Below are positions 25,155-33,822 of a DNA stretch of 64,000 nt, in pieces. The stretch is from Pseudomonas gingeri (GTDB lineage Bacteria > Pseudomonadota > Gammaproteobacteria > Pseudomonadales > Pseudomonadaceae): contig NZ_JACAOS010000003.1 of the NCBI RefSeq assembly GCF_013386165.1, positions 248,001-312,000 on the forward strand. The letters are read 5' to 3'. Both the position numbers and the translations under genes were made by a program. The notes under the pieces were generated by a model, which had not been told where the DNA came from, searched no databases, and saw nothing but the letters and a program-made list of their open reading frames with translations. Numbering within the stretch: the first letter of the stretch is position 1; each line of letters begins with the position of its first letter.

Positions 25155-25772
25155 ATGAAAGTAAGGACGGAAGCGCGCCGCGAAGCGATCATTGAGGCTG
25201 CGGCGCATCTGTTTCAAGAGGTGGGCTACGAACGGGCGTCGATGAATGAACTGACCCGGCGATTGGGCGGTTCCAAAGCAACGCTGTATGGCTATTTCCC
25301 TTCCAAGGAAGCGTTGTTTGTCGAGGTCGTTCGTTCCGTTGCCACTGTGCATTTATCTGAGGCTGTGGGGCTGTTGTCTGCGCATGGCGAAGAAGAACTC
25401 ACCTTTGAGCAGAAGCTCACGTGTTTCGGCGAACGCATGCTATTTGTGTTGACCAATGAGAGCAGTGCATTGGCGGTGTACCGGATGGTCATGGCCGAGG
25501 CTGGACGTTCGAATATAGGCATGCTGTTCTACGAGGCAGGGCCAAGCGACTGTATTGAAGTCTTGTCGACCTGGATGGGTGAAGCCATGAGTCGTGGTGA
25601 GCTGGGCCAGGCTGCCCCTCAGGTCAGGGCAGCACAGTTCCTCGCATTGTTGACGGCGGAGGTACAAGTTCGACTGTATCAACCGGCCTCGGAACCACTT
25701 GAGGTTGAGCAGATACGGGCGTTGGTCCTCCGAGCGGTAGGGATGTTCATGGGAGGGGCGGCTTCCCACTGA
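25155..25772 (+). CDS. TetR-family regulator
   Basis: A 205-residue regulator with a TetR helix-turn-helix (REAIIEAAAHLFQEVGYERA, MNELTRRLGGSKATLYGYFP SKEALF, residues about 8-55) and a C-terminal domain of the AefR-like type (FLALLTAEVQVRLYQPASEP). I take MKVRTEARRE at 25155 as the start. An ATG at 25140 in frame is possible. AefR-type proteins regulate efflux and quorum-related genes in Pseudomonas. Here the only divergent neighbour is the DUF3313 lipoprotein. Confidence 0.87.
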   Translation: MKVRTEARREAIIEAAAHLFQEVGYERASMNELTRRLGGSKATLYGYFPSKEALFVEVVRSVATVHLSEAVGLLSAHGEEELTFEQKLTCFGERMLFVLTNESSALAVYRMVMAEAGRSNIGMLFYEAGPSDCIEVLSTWMGEAMSRGELGQAAPQVRAAQFLALLTAEVQVRLYQPASEPLEVEQIRALVLRAVGMFMGGAASH

Positions 25773-25838
25773 CCGATTGGTCGTTATGGCATTCACTTGG
25801 CCCCTTTGCCTCGCCTGGCGTGGCGGTATTCGTTTGCG

Positions 25839-26499
25839 TCAATGCCACTGAGCGAGCAAGCGTAGGTGCTGCTCTTGCGCAACCTCCTGGATGACGGGTG
25901 ATAAACGCAACTCGGTACCTGGCAGGTACTGGGCCAGGCGTGCCCGGTCACCCGGTTGCAGCAGGCTATAGCCTTCGAGCGAATGGTCGAACAGCTTTGC
26001 GGTGGTGCGGCCGATCAGGTTCCAGCCGCCGGGGGAGGTTTGGGGGTACGCGGCGGTCTGGCGTTCGGCGATGCCGACGCTGCCGGCCGCCACGCGTTTG
26101 CGCGGGGTGTTCAGGCGCGGGCTGGCGAGGATTTCTTCCACCAGGCCCATGAACGCGAAACCCGGGACGAATACCTGGTATTCATGACCGCTGTGGCGTT
26201 CGATGACGTCGTTGATGGACAGCCCGCTGCGTTGGGCCAACTGCCGCAGTTCCGGTCCGACGCTGGGGTCGTACCAGGTGGGCAGGCTGTAGCTGCGACC
26301 ACTGCCGCTGCCGTCACTGGCAGTCAGGTTTTCGCCGCGGGCCAGGGTCACGGTCTTGCGCATGGTGCTGGGTGTGGGAGGCGTGGAAGCCGCAGGCGAT
26401 GTTGGCACAATCGATAAAGGACATGATGTCGGCATCGCAGCCGTTGGTCCAGGCCCCGACGCTTTCCCCGATATCGCAGTTCAGTAATGGCATGTTCAT
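25839..26499 (-). pseudogene. Decayed pxpA-pxpB fusion (5-oxoprolinase subunits A and B)
   Basis: The 5' end encodes the PxpA (LamB/YcsF) N-terminus [40 protein letters not shown], then the frame shifts near 26372 ([11 protein letters not shown] is in another frame). It runs on into the C-terminal half of PxpB (KipI/allophanate hydrolase subunit 1): YDPSVGPELRQLAQRSGLSI, NDVIERHSGHEYQVF, PGFAFMGLVEEILASPRLNT, GSVGIAERQTAAYPQTSPGG WNLIGRT. Most of PxpA, the N-terminus of PxpB and a few residues before PGFAF are missing. Intact PxpABC cleaves 5-oxoproline to glutamate using ATP. This relic should be inactive. Confidence 0.8.
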
Positions 26500-26540
26500 G
26501 GTCGGCGACTCCTGCTTTGGCTGTGCAGCCAGGTTGCGAA

Positions 26541-26570
26541 ACACCCGGGACGGACAGGAGTCCCGGGTGT
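26541..26570 (-). terminator. Strong hairpin downstream of the DUF1989 gene
   Basis: ACACCCGGGA (26541-26550) and TCCCGGGTGT (26561-26570) form a perfect 10-bp stem with a 10-base loop, 15 bases past the DUF1989 stop. On the minus strand it is followed by only a short TTTC, so termination is probably partial or Rho-assisted. It separates the operon from the pxp relic. Confidence 0.6.
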
Positions 26571-26585
26571 CAATGTGGCCTTCCT

Positions 26586-27437
26586 TTACTTTTCCCACTC
26601 GGCCTTGGGAATCAAGAGTCCGTGATTGCCGTTGTAGGCGGCGCGCTGAGGTTGTTTCCAGCCCTCAAGCAGTGCGTCGTCCAGGCGGTAGACTTCAACG
26701 CCCAGCGGACGGCAGACCTTGAGCGGGTCTTCGGCATCCGGCCCCCACATCGGCAGCGACAGGTCGCCGCCCGGGCAGGTGGAGAGGGCGCACAGCAGAT
26801 CGATTTCGGCAAAGAACTCCAGGTAGTCGCCCTGTTTGGCCGGGCAGGCTTTCATGAAGTACATGTCGTCGTGATTGAGGCCGGTACATTGGAAGATGTT
26901 CAGCACGTCGTGCACATCGAACTCGGTCAGGCCGTGGGGCAGCACCGCGCGGGTCAGGTTGGAGTGGCAGTGGTGGTGAAAGTCTTCGCCGGTGAGCATC
27001 TTGTTCACGTAAGGGTCGCAGCGTGTGCCCAGCAAGTCGTGCAGACGGCCGCCGTGTTCGTCGATGCCGTAGCCGGCCAGGCTGTCGTCGGTGATCGTGA
27101 CCATCGGCCGCAGAAAGGGCAGGTTCGACCACAGGCGGTCGTACGTGGTGACGTGGGCGCCTTGCAACTGGCGAGTGCGCGCCGCCCACATGCGTTCGCG
27201 GGGATCGTCGGCGCTCCAGACATTGAAATCGCCGACTTGTGGGCCGACCGGTGTGGTTACGCGGAACACATGGCCCGCCGGCACTTTCCAGGCATGGCCG
27301 GTGCGGATCGGGATTTCAAATTTCTCGATCAGGGTGCGGCCATCCCGGGACTCGCGCACGCGATCATAGAAGGCTTTGTCGACCTGCAATGCGGCACCTT
27401 TGCTGACTTGATAGGCCGCTGGATAGTCCTTGTACAT
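26586..27437 (-). CDS. DUF1989 (urea-carboxylase-associated) family protein
   Basis: A 283-residue protein with the DUF1989 pattern: [60 protein letters not shown] and [38 protein letters not shown] with conserved Cys and His residues suggesting a metal site. Family members neighbour urea carboxylase and amino-acid transporter genes, and some act in guanidine or carboxyguanidine breakdown. It lies 14 bases after the GntR gene in a leftward operon with an amino-acid-type ABC transporter, so a nitrogen compound taken up by that transporter is the likely substrate. Confidence 0.87.
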   Translation of the reverse strand: MYKDYPAAYQVSKGAALQVDKAFYDRVRESRDGRTLIEKFEIPIRTGHAWKVPAGHVFRVTTPVGPQVGDFNVWSADDPRERMWAARTRQLQGAHVTTYDRLWSNLPFLRPMVTITDDSLAGYGIDEHGGRLHDLLGTRCDPYVNKMLTGEDFHHHCHSNLTRAVLPHGLTEFDVHDVLNIFQCTGLNHDDMYFMKACPAKQGDYLEFFAEIDLLCALSTCPGGDLSLPMWGPDAEDPLKVCRPLGVEVYRLDDALLEGWKQPQRAAYNGNHGLLIPKAEWEK

Positions 27438-27451
27438 GGTGGGTCCTCTTT

Positions 27452-28117
27452 TCAGGGTTTTGAGATGCTGCTCAGAATGTCCAGCAGCACCGACTCGGAG
27501 TCGTTGAGGTAGCTGCTCAGGGCTTCCTCGGCTTCTTTCTTGCGGCCGTCACCGAGCAGGTCGTGGATATGCCGGTCGCGTTCGAGCCAGGGTTTCTGGA
27601 AGGTTTCCTCGCTGGGAGCGTTGGAAAACACCAGGCGCATCTGGGCTGCGATGTGGGTGAAAAACTCGTCCAGCAGCGGGCTGCGCAACAGGCCGACGAT
27701 ATGTTGGTGGAACCTCAGGCTGTGGGTGCCGAAGGCTTGCCAGTTCTCGCGGTCCTGAGCCAGTTGCGCGGCCTCTATGGCTTCGAGCATCAGGTCGGAC
27801 TGGTATTCACGCAGGGGCTTGCTGGCCGCGATGGCTTGCAACTCCAGGGTGCGCCGCACCTTGAATATGTCGCGCACTTCATCAACACCCAGGCGGCGCA
27901 CGATCACGCCTTTATTGCGCACATAGCTGGTCAGTCCCTCGCGGCCCAGATGGTGCAAGGCTTCACGCACGGTATTGCGCGAGGCGTTGTAGGCGTTGAC
28001 CAGTTCGCTCTCCACCAGCGGCATGCCCGGCAGCAGCCGGCCGCCAATGATGTCTTCGCGCAGTTCGATGGCAACCTGGTCGGCCAGCGACAGGCTGGGC
28101 TCCTTGGCTTGATTCAC
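27452..28117 (-). CDS. GntR-family regulator, FCD (FadR) subfamily
   Basis: A protein of about 221 residues with an N-terminal GntR winged helix (SLADQVAIELREDIIGGRLL, ELVNAYNASRNTVREALHHL GREGL) and an FCD ligand domain (LEAIEAAQLAQDRENWQAFG, HSLRFHQHIVGLLRSPLLDE) containing the His/Asp metal residues of that class. I choose the GTG at 28117, seven bases after AAAGGAG, over a GTG at 28138 that overlaps the transporter stop. It is co-transcribed with the ABC transporter genes and DUF1989. The perfect palindrome at 30620 upstream of the operon is its likely operator. Confidence 0.88.
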   Translation of the reverse strand: MNQAKEPSLSLADQVAIELREDIIGGRLLPGMPLVESELVNAYNASRNTVREALHHLGREGLTSYVRNKGVIVRRLGVDEVRDIFKVRRTLELQAIAASKPLREYQSDLMLEAIEAAQLAQDRENWQAFGTHSLRFHQHIVGLLRSPLLDEFFTHIAAQMRLVFSNAPSEETFQKPWLERDRHIHDLLGDGRKKEAEEALSSYLNDSESVLLDILSSISKP

Positions 28118-28134
28118 TTCGGGGCTCCTTTGGC

Positions 28135-29643
28135 TCACGCCAGTTGTACGTCTTTGAGGAATTTGGTCATGCGTTCGCTGCGTTGCTCGAGCATTTCGCG
28201 GGGTGCGGCGTTCTGGATGATCTCGCCGCCTTCCATGAAGACCACGCGATCAGAAAGCTTGAACGCGAAGCTCATTTCATGGGTAACGATCACCATGGTC
28301 ATACCTTCGCGGGCCAGTTCCTCGATCACCGCCAGCACGTCGCCGACCAGTTCCGGATCGAGGGCTGAGGTGGGCTCGTCGAACAGCATCACCGAGGGGC
28401 GCATGGCCAGGGCGCGGGCAATTGCCACTCGCTGCTGTTGGCCGCCGGACAGTTGATGCGGATATTTTCCGGCGTGCTCGAGCATACCGACCTTGCGCAA
28501 CAGGGCCAGGCTCAAGAGGCGCAGTTCTTCGCCGCCACCCTGGGCATGGTAGACCGGCGCCAGCATCACGTTTTCAAGGGCGGTTTTGTGGGGGAACAGG
28601 TTGAAACCCTGGAACACCATGCCGACGTGGACGATGCCCTGCATATGAACCTTGTGACCCAGCGAGCCTTCCGGCTCTCGAGTGCCACGCAGGAACGGCT
28701 GGCCTTGTAGGGTGATCTCGCCATGGTCCAGGCTTTCGAGGCCGTTCATGGTGCGAATCAGTGTGGTCTTGCCCGAGCCCGACGGGCCGATGATCGATAC
28801 CACCTCGCCCCAGCGCACATTCAGTTCGACGCCTTTGAGTACCTCCAACTCGCCATAAGACTTGCGAACGGCTCTGGCCTGCAAGGCGAACTCGCCGGGT
28901 TCGGCCCGGTCAGCCGTACGGCCAGTGGCGACTTGGCCCAATTCGGCGGGCGCGATTTTCTTGGGCTGGCGACGGGTTACGTCCAGGTGGTTTTCCAGTA
29001 CGCGCAACAGGCGGCTGAACACCGTCACAATGAGTACGTAATAGAACGCCACGGCAAGCATGGTCTCCATCACCAGGAAATTCTGGGTGTAGAGCTGCTG
29101 GCCGACCAGCAGGATTTCCGAGAGCGAGATCACCGACACCAACGAGGTCAGCTTGACGATGGTGATGTATTCGTTGGCCAGCGTCGGGAGGGCGACCCGC
29201 AGGGCCTGGGGCACCACGATCAAGCGCTGCACGCCGCGATAGCCGATGCCAAGGGCCTTGCCCGCTTCCAGCTGACCCTTGACGACCGCCAGCAGACCGC
29301 CGCGATGGATCTCGGCAATATAGGCGGCTTCACTCAGTACCAGTGCGATCAAGCCTGCGGAGTAGGGATTGGACAGCACCATGCTGGTGGAAGGAAACAC
29401 TTGGGGCAGGTTGTAGACGAAGATCAGCAATACCAGCAATGGCAGGCTGCGGAAGAACCAGATATAGAGGCCGGCGGTATCCCGTAGCCAGCGGCGTTCC
29501 GACTGCCGGGCCAGGGCCAGGAAAAAGCCGAAGACTATGCCCAGAATCCAGGTTTCCAGGCTCAGTTCGACCACGGTGGCCACGGCTCGCCAGAAGTCGC
29601 CGTTCCATAACAGGCCCAGGGTGTAGTGCCAATCGAATTGCAT
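28135..29643 (-). CDS. Polar amino-acid ABC transporter, permease and ATPase fused
   Basis: A 502-residue fusion. Residues about 1-225 form a HisM-type permease (VELSLETWILGIVFGFFLAL, SEAAYIAEIHRGGLLAVVKG QLEAGKALG loop). Residues about 245-502 form an ATPase with Walker A GPSGSGKTT, signature LSGGQQQRVAIARAL, Walker B VMLFDEPTSALDPE and the switch His in VTHEMSF. Such permease-ATPase fusions occur in polar amino-acid importers of Pseudomonas. It works with the binding protein encoded 94 bases upstream, and its stop lies just before the GntR coding region. Confidence 0.92.
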   Translation of the reverse strand: MQFDWHYTLGLLWNGDFWRAVATVVELSLETWILGIVFGFFLALARQSERRWLRDTAGLYIWFFRSLPLLVLLIFVYNLPQVFPSTSMVLSNPYSAGLIALVLSEAAYIAEIHRGGLLAVVKGQLEAGKALGIGYRGVQRLIVVPQALRVALPTLANEYITIVKLTSLVSVISLSEILLVGQQLYTQNFLVMETMLAVAFYYVLIVTVFSRLLRVLENHLDVTRRQPKKIAPAELGQVATGRTADRAEPGEFALQARAVRKSYGELEVLKGVELNVRWGEVVSIIGPSGSGKTTLIRTMNGLESLDHGEITLQGQPFLRGTREPEGSLGHKVHMQGIVHVGMVFQGFNLFPHKTALENVMLAPVYHAQGGGEELRLLSLALLRKVGMLEHAGKYPHQLSGGQQQRVAIARALAMRPSVMLFDEPTSALDPELVGDVLAVIEELAREGMTMVIVTHEMSFAFKLSDRVVFMEGGEIIQNAAPREMLEQRSERMTKFLKDVQLA

Positions 29644-29737
29644 AAACTTGCTCCGCGTTACTGTGATTTCTGCCGCATGCGACAGAAATCGATGGATCCG
29701 CTACGGGGTGCGTTCGGCCCAGGGCCTGCGCGGTGTC

Positions 29738-30583
29738 TCAGTTGCCAAGGGCCGCACTGATCTCATCGGCACTCGGTTCTGCCAGGTTGTAGCGAGCGAG
29801 CAGTTTGCCGTAGCTGCCGTTCTGTTTGATCTGACTCAGGGCGCCGGTCAGTTCCTTGAGCAGCGCCGGGTTGTCTTTGCGCACGGCCAGGCCGACCACC
29901 ACCGGATAGATCAGCTCGTTGGAGCTGATCACGGTTTTGCCTTGCAGTTTTTCTACGGTGATCTTGGCGACCGCGGCGTCTTCCATCTGCACGTCGACCG
30001 CCTGGGCCAGCAGGGCTTGGGCTGCTTCCGGGGAAGTCGGGAACTCACGGGACTGGATCGCCGGTTTGCCCGAGGCGATGCAGTATTCAGCAGAGACCTT
30101 GTTGAGCTTTGGCACCCAGGACGCGCCTTTGATCGAGCCGACGCGCTTGCCGCACAGATCTTCCGGGCGTTGGGGTTTGAAGTCGCCACCGCTGAGTACC
30201 ATCAGCGAGGAACCGGTCTTCAGGTAGCTGAGGAAATCCACCTGCTTGGCGCGCTCGGGGGTGACATATAGCGCCGAGGCCACGACGTCGAAGCGCTGGG
30301 CGTTGACGCCCAATATCAGGTTGGCGAAACGCGTGTCGAGAAAGCGTGGCTCCAGCCCCAGTTGTTTGCCCATCAACTGCATGAACTCGGGGTCGAAGCC
30401 TGCGGGCTGTTTTTGTTCCAGGTAGGTGTAAGGCGGGTACGTCAGGTCGGAGCCTATCGATAACTCTCCCTGTTTGAGGGTGCCCTTGATCTCGGCAGCG
30501 GACACTAGCGGCGCCACACAAGCCAGGGTGATCACTAATCCAAGGTTGCGCACGGTTTTCTTGCCCGTCAGACCTTTTTGCAT
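29738..30583 (-). CDS. Amino-acid-type ABC transporter substrate-binding protein
   Basis: A 281-residue periplasmic protein with a Sec signal ending near LVSAAEIKG, then the solute-binding family 3 pattern (GELSIGSDLTYPPYTYLEQK, PAGFDPEFMQLMGKQLGLEP, RFDVVASALYVTPERAKQVD FLSYLKTGSSLMV). It heads the leftward operon with the fused permease/ATPase, GntR regulator and DUF1989. The ligand is probably an amino acid or a guanidino/urea-type nitrogen compound, judging by the DUF1989 neighbour. Confidence 0.9.
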   Translation of the reverse strand: MQKGLTGKKTVRNLGLVITLACVAPLVSAAEIKGTLKQGELSIGSDLTYPPYTYLEQKQPAGFDPEFMQLMGKQLGLEPRFLDTRFANLILGVNAQRFDVVASALYVTPERAKQVDFLSYLKTGSSLMVLSGGDFKPQRPEDLCGKRVGSIKGASWVPKLNKVSAEYCIASGKPAIQSREFPTSPEAAQALLAQAVDVQMEDAAVAKITVEKLQGKTVISSNELIYPVVVGLAVRKDNPALLKELTGALSQIKQNGSYGKLLARYNLAEPSADEISAALGN

Positions 30584-30619
30584 GTTCGTATCCTCGGTTG
30601 CTCAATACAGGGAGGGTGA

Positions 30620-30636
30620 TGATTGTTCAACAATCA
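30620..30636. promoter_or_regulatory. Perfect 17-bp palindrome upstream of the ABC operon
   Basis: TGATTGTTCAACAATCA has 8-bp arms around a central C and lies 37 bases before the start of the binding-protein gene. It fits a FadR/GntR-type operator for the FCD regulator in the same operon. The remaining AT-rich stretch up to 30921 has no convincing gene and presumably holds the promoter and the end of the next operon. Confidence 0.6.
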
Positions 30637-30921
30637 TGTATTTGTAGTTAATCATTTATCATGCCATTTTCGTTGTTTTTGGCTTTTTGATGATTTTTTA
30701 GATGGGCGAGTGTGTTTTATTGTTCGGGCGCACACCAAGTCGGTGCGATTCGTTACCGAGCGCTACGTTTTGGAGCAAGGAGGATGGTTTTTTGCGGACA
30801 GAGGGCTGGAGTTGTTACCGAGGGGGATCTACTGGTCCCTTTGAATCGACCGAGCTGCCGGACACAGGTATAACCCGTGTCCAGTCAGCGCATCAGTACC
30901 AGCCTTGCTATGGCGGTTTTC

Positions 30922-31977
30922 TCAGAGTTGTACCCGACGGAGCCTGCCGCTCAACGGTACGACGTTGTTGTCTGCCGTGGGCAGCGGCCGGCCCGATAAT
31001 CCCATGCCTTCGCTCACCAGTACCGCCTCCTGCAACAGGCACAGGTTGGAAGGGGTATCCAGGCCGCGAGCGAGTACGGTGACTTCCGCTGTTTGCAGGT
31101 TGCAGCTCAGCAGTCGACCCGTGAATCGGGTAAAGCCGCCATGCAGGGGTTCGCCATTCCAGTCTGGCGGTAAAGGTTGCTGCAAGCGGTCGCAGAGCTC
31201 CAGGACCAGCACGTTCCCCTTCGGACACAGCGCCAGCCCGGTGGGCAGTTGCAGGCCGCGGATCAGGATCTCGATTTGCCCGTTGGCCGGCCAGACCCGA
31301 ATCACCAGGCCAGCCTTGTCGGCAAAGTCGATGCCTTTGCGGGCCGGGTCGCGATGTAGCTCTCCAGAGAACAGGCTGATCAGCACGGCGTCTGTCGCCG
31401 GCTCGTACACCAGGGTCACGGGAACGGCTTCCTGGCCCTGATCCAGTTCCGGTAATTGGGCCAGCACGCGTTCGTCCTGGCCGGTGCTGAACTCCACCAA
31501 TTGATTCGTATCGGGCTTGACCGCCAGCCAACTGCGGCGGGTCGGGTGATAACACAGCGCATTGAGATTGCCACGGCTGTGAAACACCGGCTCGGGCGGG
31601 TTGAATTGCAGGTCCAGCAGTTTGGAGCCCTCGACATAATCGGTCTGGCTGACCAGGCAGCGCCCGCCACCGCAGGCGATGTCCGACAGCCCCATGATTT
31701 CATCACGCAGCATGCGGGCCTGCATATTCATGGCGCGAAATCCTTGCGCCAATGTTTCACGGGGCAGGTAGGCTCCCGGGTTGTGCGGGTCCGCTCGCAG
31801 TCGACTGATACGGCCGCTGAAGGGCTGGTCCGGCAGGCCCGAACCGGCTTCGGCCAGCAGGACGCTGCCATCGGCTTGCACACAAAGCCCGCGAGGGTTC
31901 AACAGGCCTTCGGCGATGATGGTGCTCGGGCGCAGGGTTTCGCTAGGGCGTGCCGGGATATGCATGGGAATGGGCAT
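30922..31977 (-). CDS. Beta-propeller-like protein at the end of the ebo-linked operon
   Basis: A 351-residue protein with repeated propeller-like blades (GLLNPRGLCVQADGSVLLAE, LQLPTGLALCPKGNVLVLEL, GLDTPSNLCLLQEAVLVSEG). This resembles SMP-30/NHL-type propellers and the ScyD/ScyE family associated with scytonemin synthesis, but I cannot confirm the closer family. No signal peptide is evident. I prefer MPIPMH (31977), with GGAGAG just upstream, over starts at 31992 or 31998. It is the last gene of the twelve-gene leftward run, 33 bases after the second VioB-like gene. It probably binds or modifies a product of the pathway. Confidence 0.7.
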   Translation of the reverse strand: MPIPMHIPARPSETLRPSTIIAEGLLNPRGLCVQADGSVLLAEAGSGLPDQPFSGRISRLRADPHNPGAYLPRETLAQGFRAMNMQARMLRDEIMGLSDIACGGGRCLVSQTDYVEGSKLLDLQFNPPEPVFHSRGNLNALCYHPTRRSWLAVKPDTNQLVEFSTGQDERVLAQLPELDQGQEAVPVTLVYEPATDAVLISLFSGELHRDPARKGIDFADKAGLVIRVWPANGQIEILIRGLQLPTGLALCPKGNVLVLELCDRLQQPLPPDWNGEPLHGGFTRFTGRLLSCNLQTAEVTVLARGLDTPSNLCLLQEAVLVSEGMGLSGRPLPTADNNVVPLSGRLRRVQL

Positions 31978-32010
31978 AGGGTCTCTCTCCATGGACAAAA
32001 GGGGGGACGG

Positions 32011-33819
32011 CTACTGCGGCGGTTGCCACGGTTCACCCGTGAGATAGGCCCTGAGCAGCGCCCGCTGGCAGGGAGACATTGAACGCACGACGGGCATGAA
32101 CAACGTGGTGCCTTTGTAGGCATCCGAGGTTCGGGCGAGGATGGGATTCTTCGCGGCCATGATTGCGTCAGGCTGATTCAATGGGATGTAACGAGACATG
32201 GCGGGGAAGGCCAGATAGTGAAAGCGCAGGACGTTCGGATACATCAGCGGCCAGGTGATGGTGGTCCCTGCGGGGATGCCGAAGTCGGTCTGTGCGTATT
32301 TGCGAAAACTGGTGAAATAGCTGCCGCTTGCAAGGCCGTTGACGGTGTAGGCCAGGGCGACAAAACCCGCCTGGGTGGCACTGCCGGGTTTGAGGGTGAC
32401 CGGGAAGCTGATGGCGAGCTGGCCGGTGCTGACGGTCAACGCGGCTGGGAACTCGAGGAAGTCCCAGTTTTGCGGTTGGTCGTATACCCCGGGAGCGCTT
32501 GCCTGCAGGTCGATTTCGGTGGCACTGGGGACCGGGCCGCCCAGGTACCTGACCTGCAGGGTGATCGACAGGCCATCAGGGTAGTCCTCCAGATAAACGT
32601 TGCGCTGATCGGCATAGACCCGATAGGTCGATTCGGTTGCCAGCAGCTTGGTGCCGGCGACCCTGTTGGGCGCGCTAATGGCCAGGGGGGCGGTCTGCAC
32701 CGCTTGCTGCTGGCTGGCATTGAGTGACAGGTCGACGATGCCGCCATACACGTAGTAGTTGAACAATGGGCTGCTGGTCGGGTCGAGGGTGGTCAGGGTG
32801 GTCGTGCCCGCAGCAATGGTGACGGGGCCGTAATTCGCGTTGGGCCCGATGGGACTGGTGATGTCGTCCCTGACGGCCCGGAAGGTTTGTTTCGGGATGA
32901 CGTTCACCATGTCGATGCTCAGGATGCCGCTGTCGCCCAGGTTGGCATAACCGGTGCTGTTCGTGCTTTGGTTGACCAACTGCCGGCCCGGCAGGCAGTT
33001 CAACGGTTCATCCGCGAAGGCCGGTGCCAGTGTGCCGATGACCCGGCCGATGCTCGGATTGGGGGTGTCTCTGCCTGCGGCATAATCGGCGTTCAGTTGG
33101 TCGGTGGTCATCGTGGGACACATTTCGAACATGACAAAGCGCAGGACGATCCCCGTTGCCCCCGGCGCCTGGATGATCGACTGCAGGCCATGGCTGTTCC
33201 GATTCCAGCTGACGATGCTGCTCAGGGGAAAGGTCAGTTGAAAGGTGCCACTTAAACGGAATGAGCCCGGTGCATCCATCTCTGGTGGCTCGAGCACGCG
33301 CTTTTTGACATCCAGGCTGCTACAGACCGTGTCGGCACGGATCAGCAGTTGGATGTTGTCGTTGCCGCCAATTTGCAGACCACCGACGAATATCTGGGTG
33401 GTGTTGATGGCGCTGGGGTCCAGGTCCACCATCATCGGGCCGGAAAAGGGCCCCTGTCCGGTGACCGGGTCCACGGAACCCAGCAGGTAGACCGGCTGGC
33501 CCACTTGATCGCCGGTGGTACTGATGCTGCCCGGATTGCCCTGGGAGCTGATCAAGGCGCTCTGCATGTCGACGACATGCTGCCCGTAGTGATTCCAGCC
33601 GCCGGCGGTGTATTTTTCACCGGTTGGGGCGTTGATCATGTTGTTCAACTGATTGTCGCTGTAAGACTGGGCGCCCGGCGCCAGGGTCGAGGTGGTCAGG
33701 TCGAAGATTGGCCAGTCTGGATTGCCGTCGTAAGGGATGGTGGGTGAGTTGTTCGGCAAGCTGACGTCCGTGCGGATGCCACCCCAGAAGTTCAGTCGTG
33801 GTCCATTGAGAATGCTCAT
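32011..33819 (-). CDS. Stand-alone VioB N-terminal-domain-like protein (602 aa)
   Basis: A 602-residue cytoplasmic-looking protein. Its start MSILNGPRLNFWGGIRTDVS and its end AFPAMSRYIPLNQPDAIMAA then TTLFMPVVRSMSPCQRALLR resemble, from memory, the beginning (MSILDFPRIHFRG) and the end of the N-terminal half of VioB, the iminophenylpyruvate dimer synthase of violacein synthesis (YPFMS, YYMPSTRELS). The C-terminal ferritin-like half of VioB is absent. It is a distant paralogue of the 788-residue protein at 36115-38481. It starts 3 bases after the stop of the CxxCH gene, so the two are translated together. Catalytic role unknown. Confidence 0.7.
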   Translation of the reverse strand: MSILNGPRLNFWGGIRTDVSLPNNSPTIPYDGNPDWPIFDLTTSTLAPGAQSYSDNQLNNMINAPTGEKYTAGGWNHYGQHVVDMQSALISSQGNPGSISTTGDQVGQPVYLLGSVDPVTGQGPFSGPMMVDLDPSAINTTQIFVGGLQIGGNDNIQLLIRADTVCSSLDVKKRVLEPPEMDAPGSFRLSGTFQLTFPLSSIVSWNRNSHGLQSIIQAPGATGIVLRFVMFEMCPTMTTDQLNADYAAGRDTPNPSIGRVIGTLAPAFADEPLNCLPGRQLVNQSTNSTGYANLGDSGILSIDMVNVIPKQTFRAVRDDITSPIGPNANYGPVTIAAGTTTLTTLDPTSSPLFNYYVYGGIVDLSLNASQQQAVQTAPLAISAPNRVAGTKLLATESTYRVYADQRNVYLEDYPDGLSITLQVRYLGGPVPSATEIDLQASAPGVYDQPQNWDFLEFPAALTVSTGQLAISFPVTLKPGSATQAGFVALAYTVNGLASGSYFTSFRKYAQTDFGIPAGTTITWPLMYPNVLRFHYLAFPAMSRYIPLNQPDAIMAAKNPILARTSDAYKGTTLFMPVVRSMSPCQRALLRAYLTGEPWQPPQ

Positions 33820-33822
33820 GAT

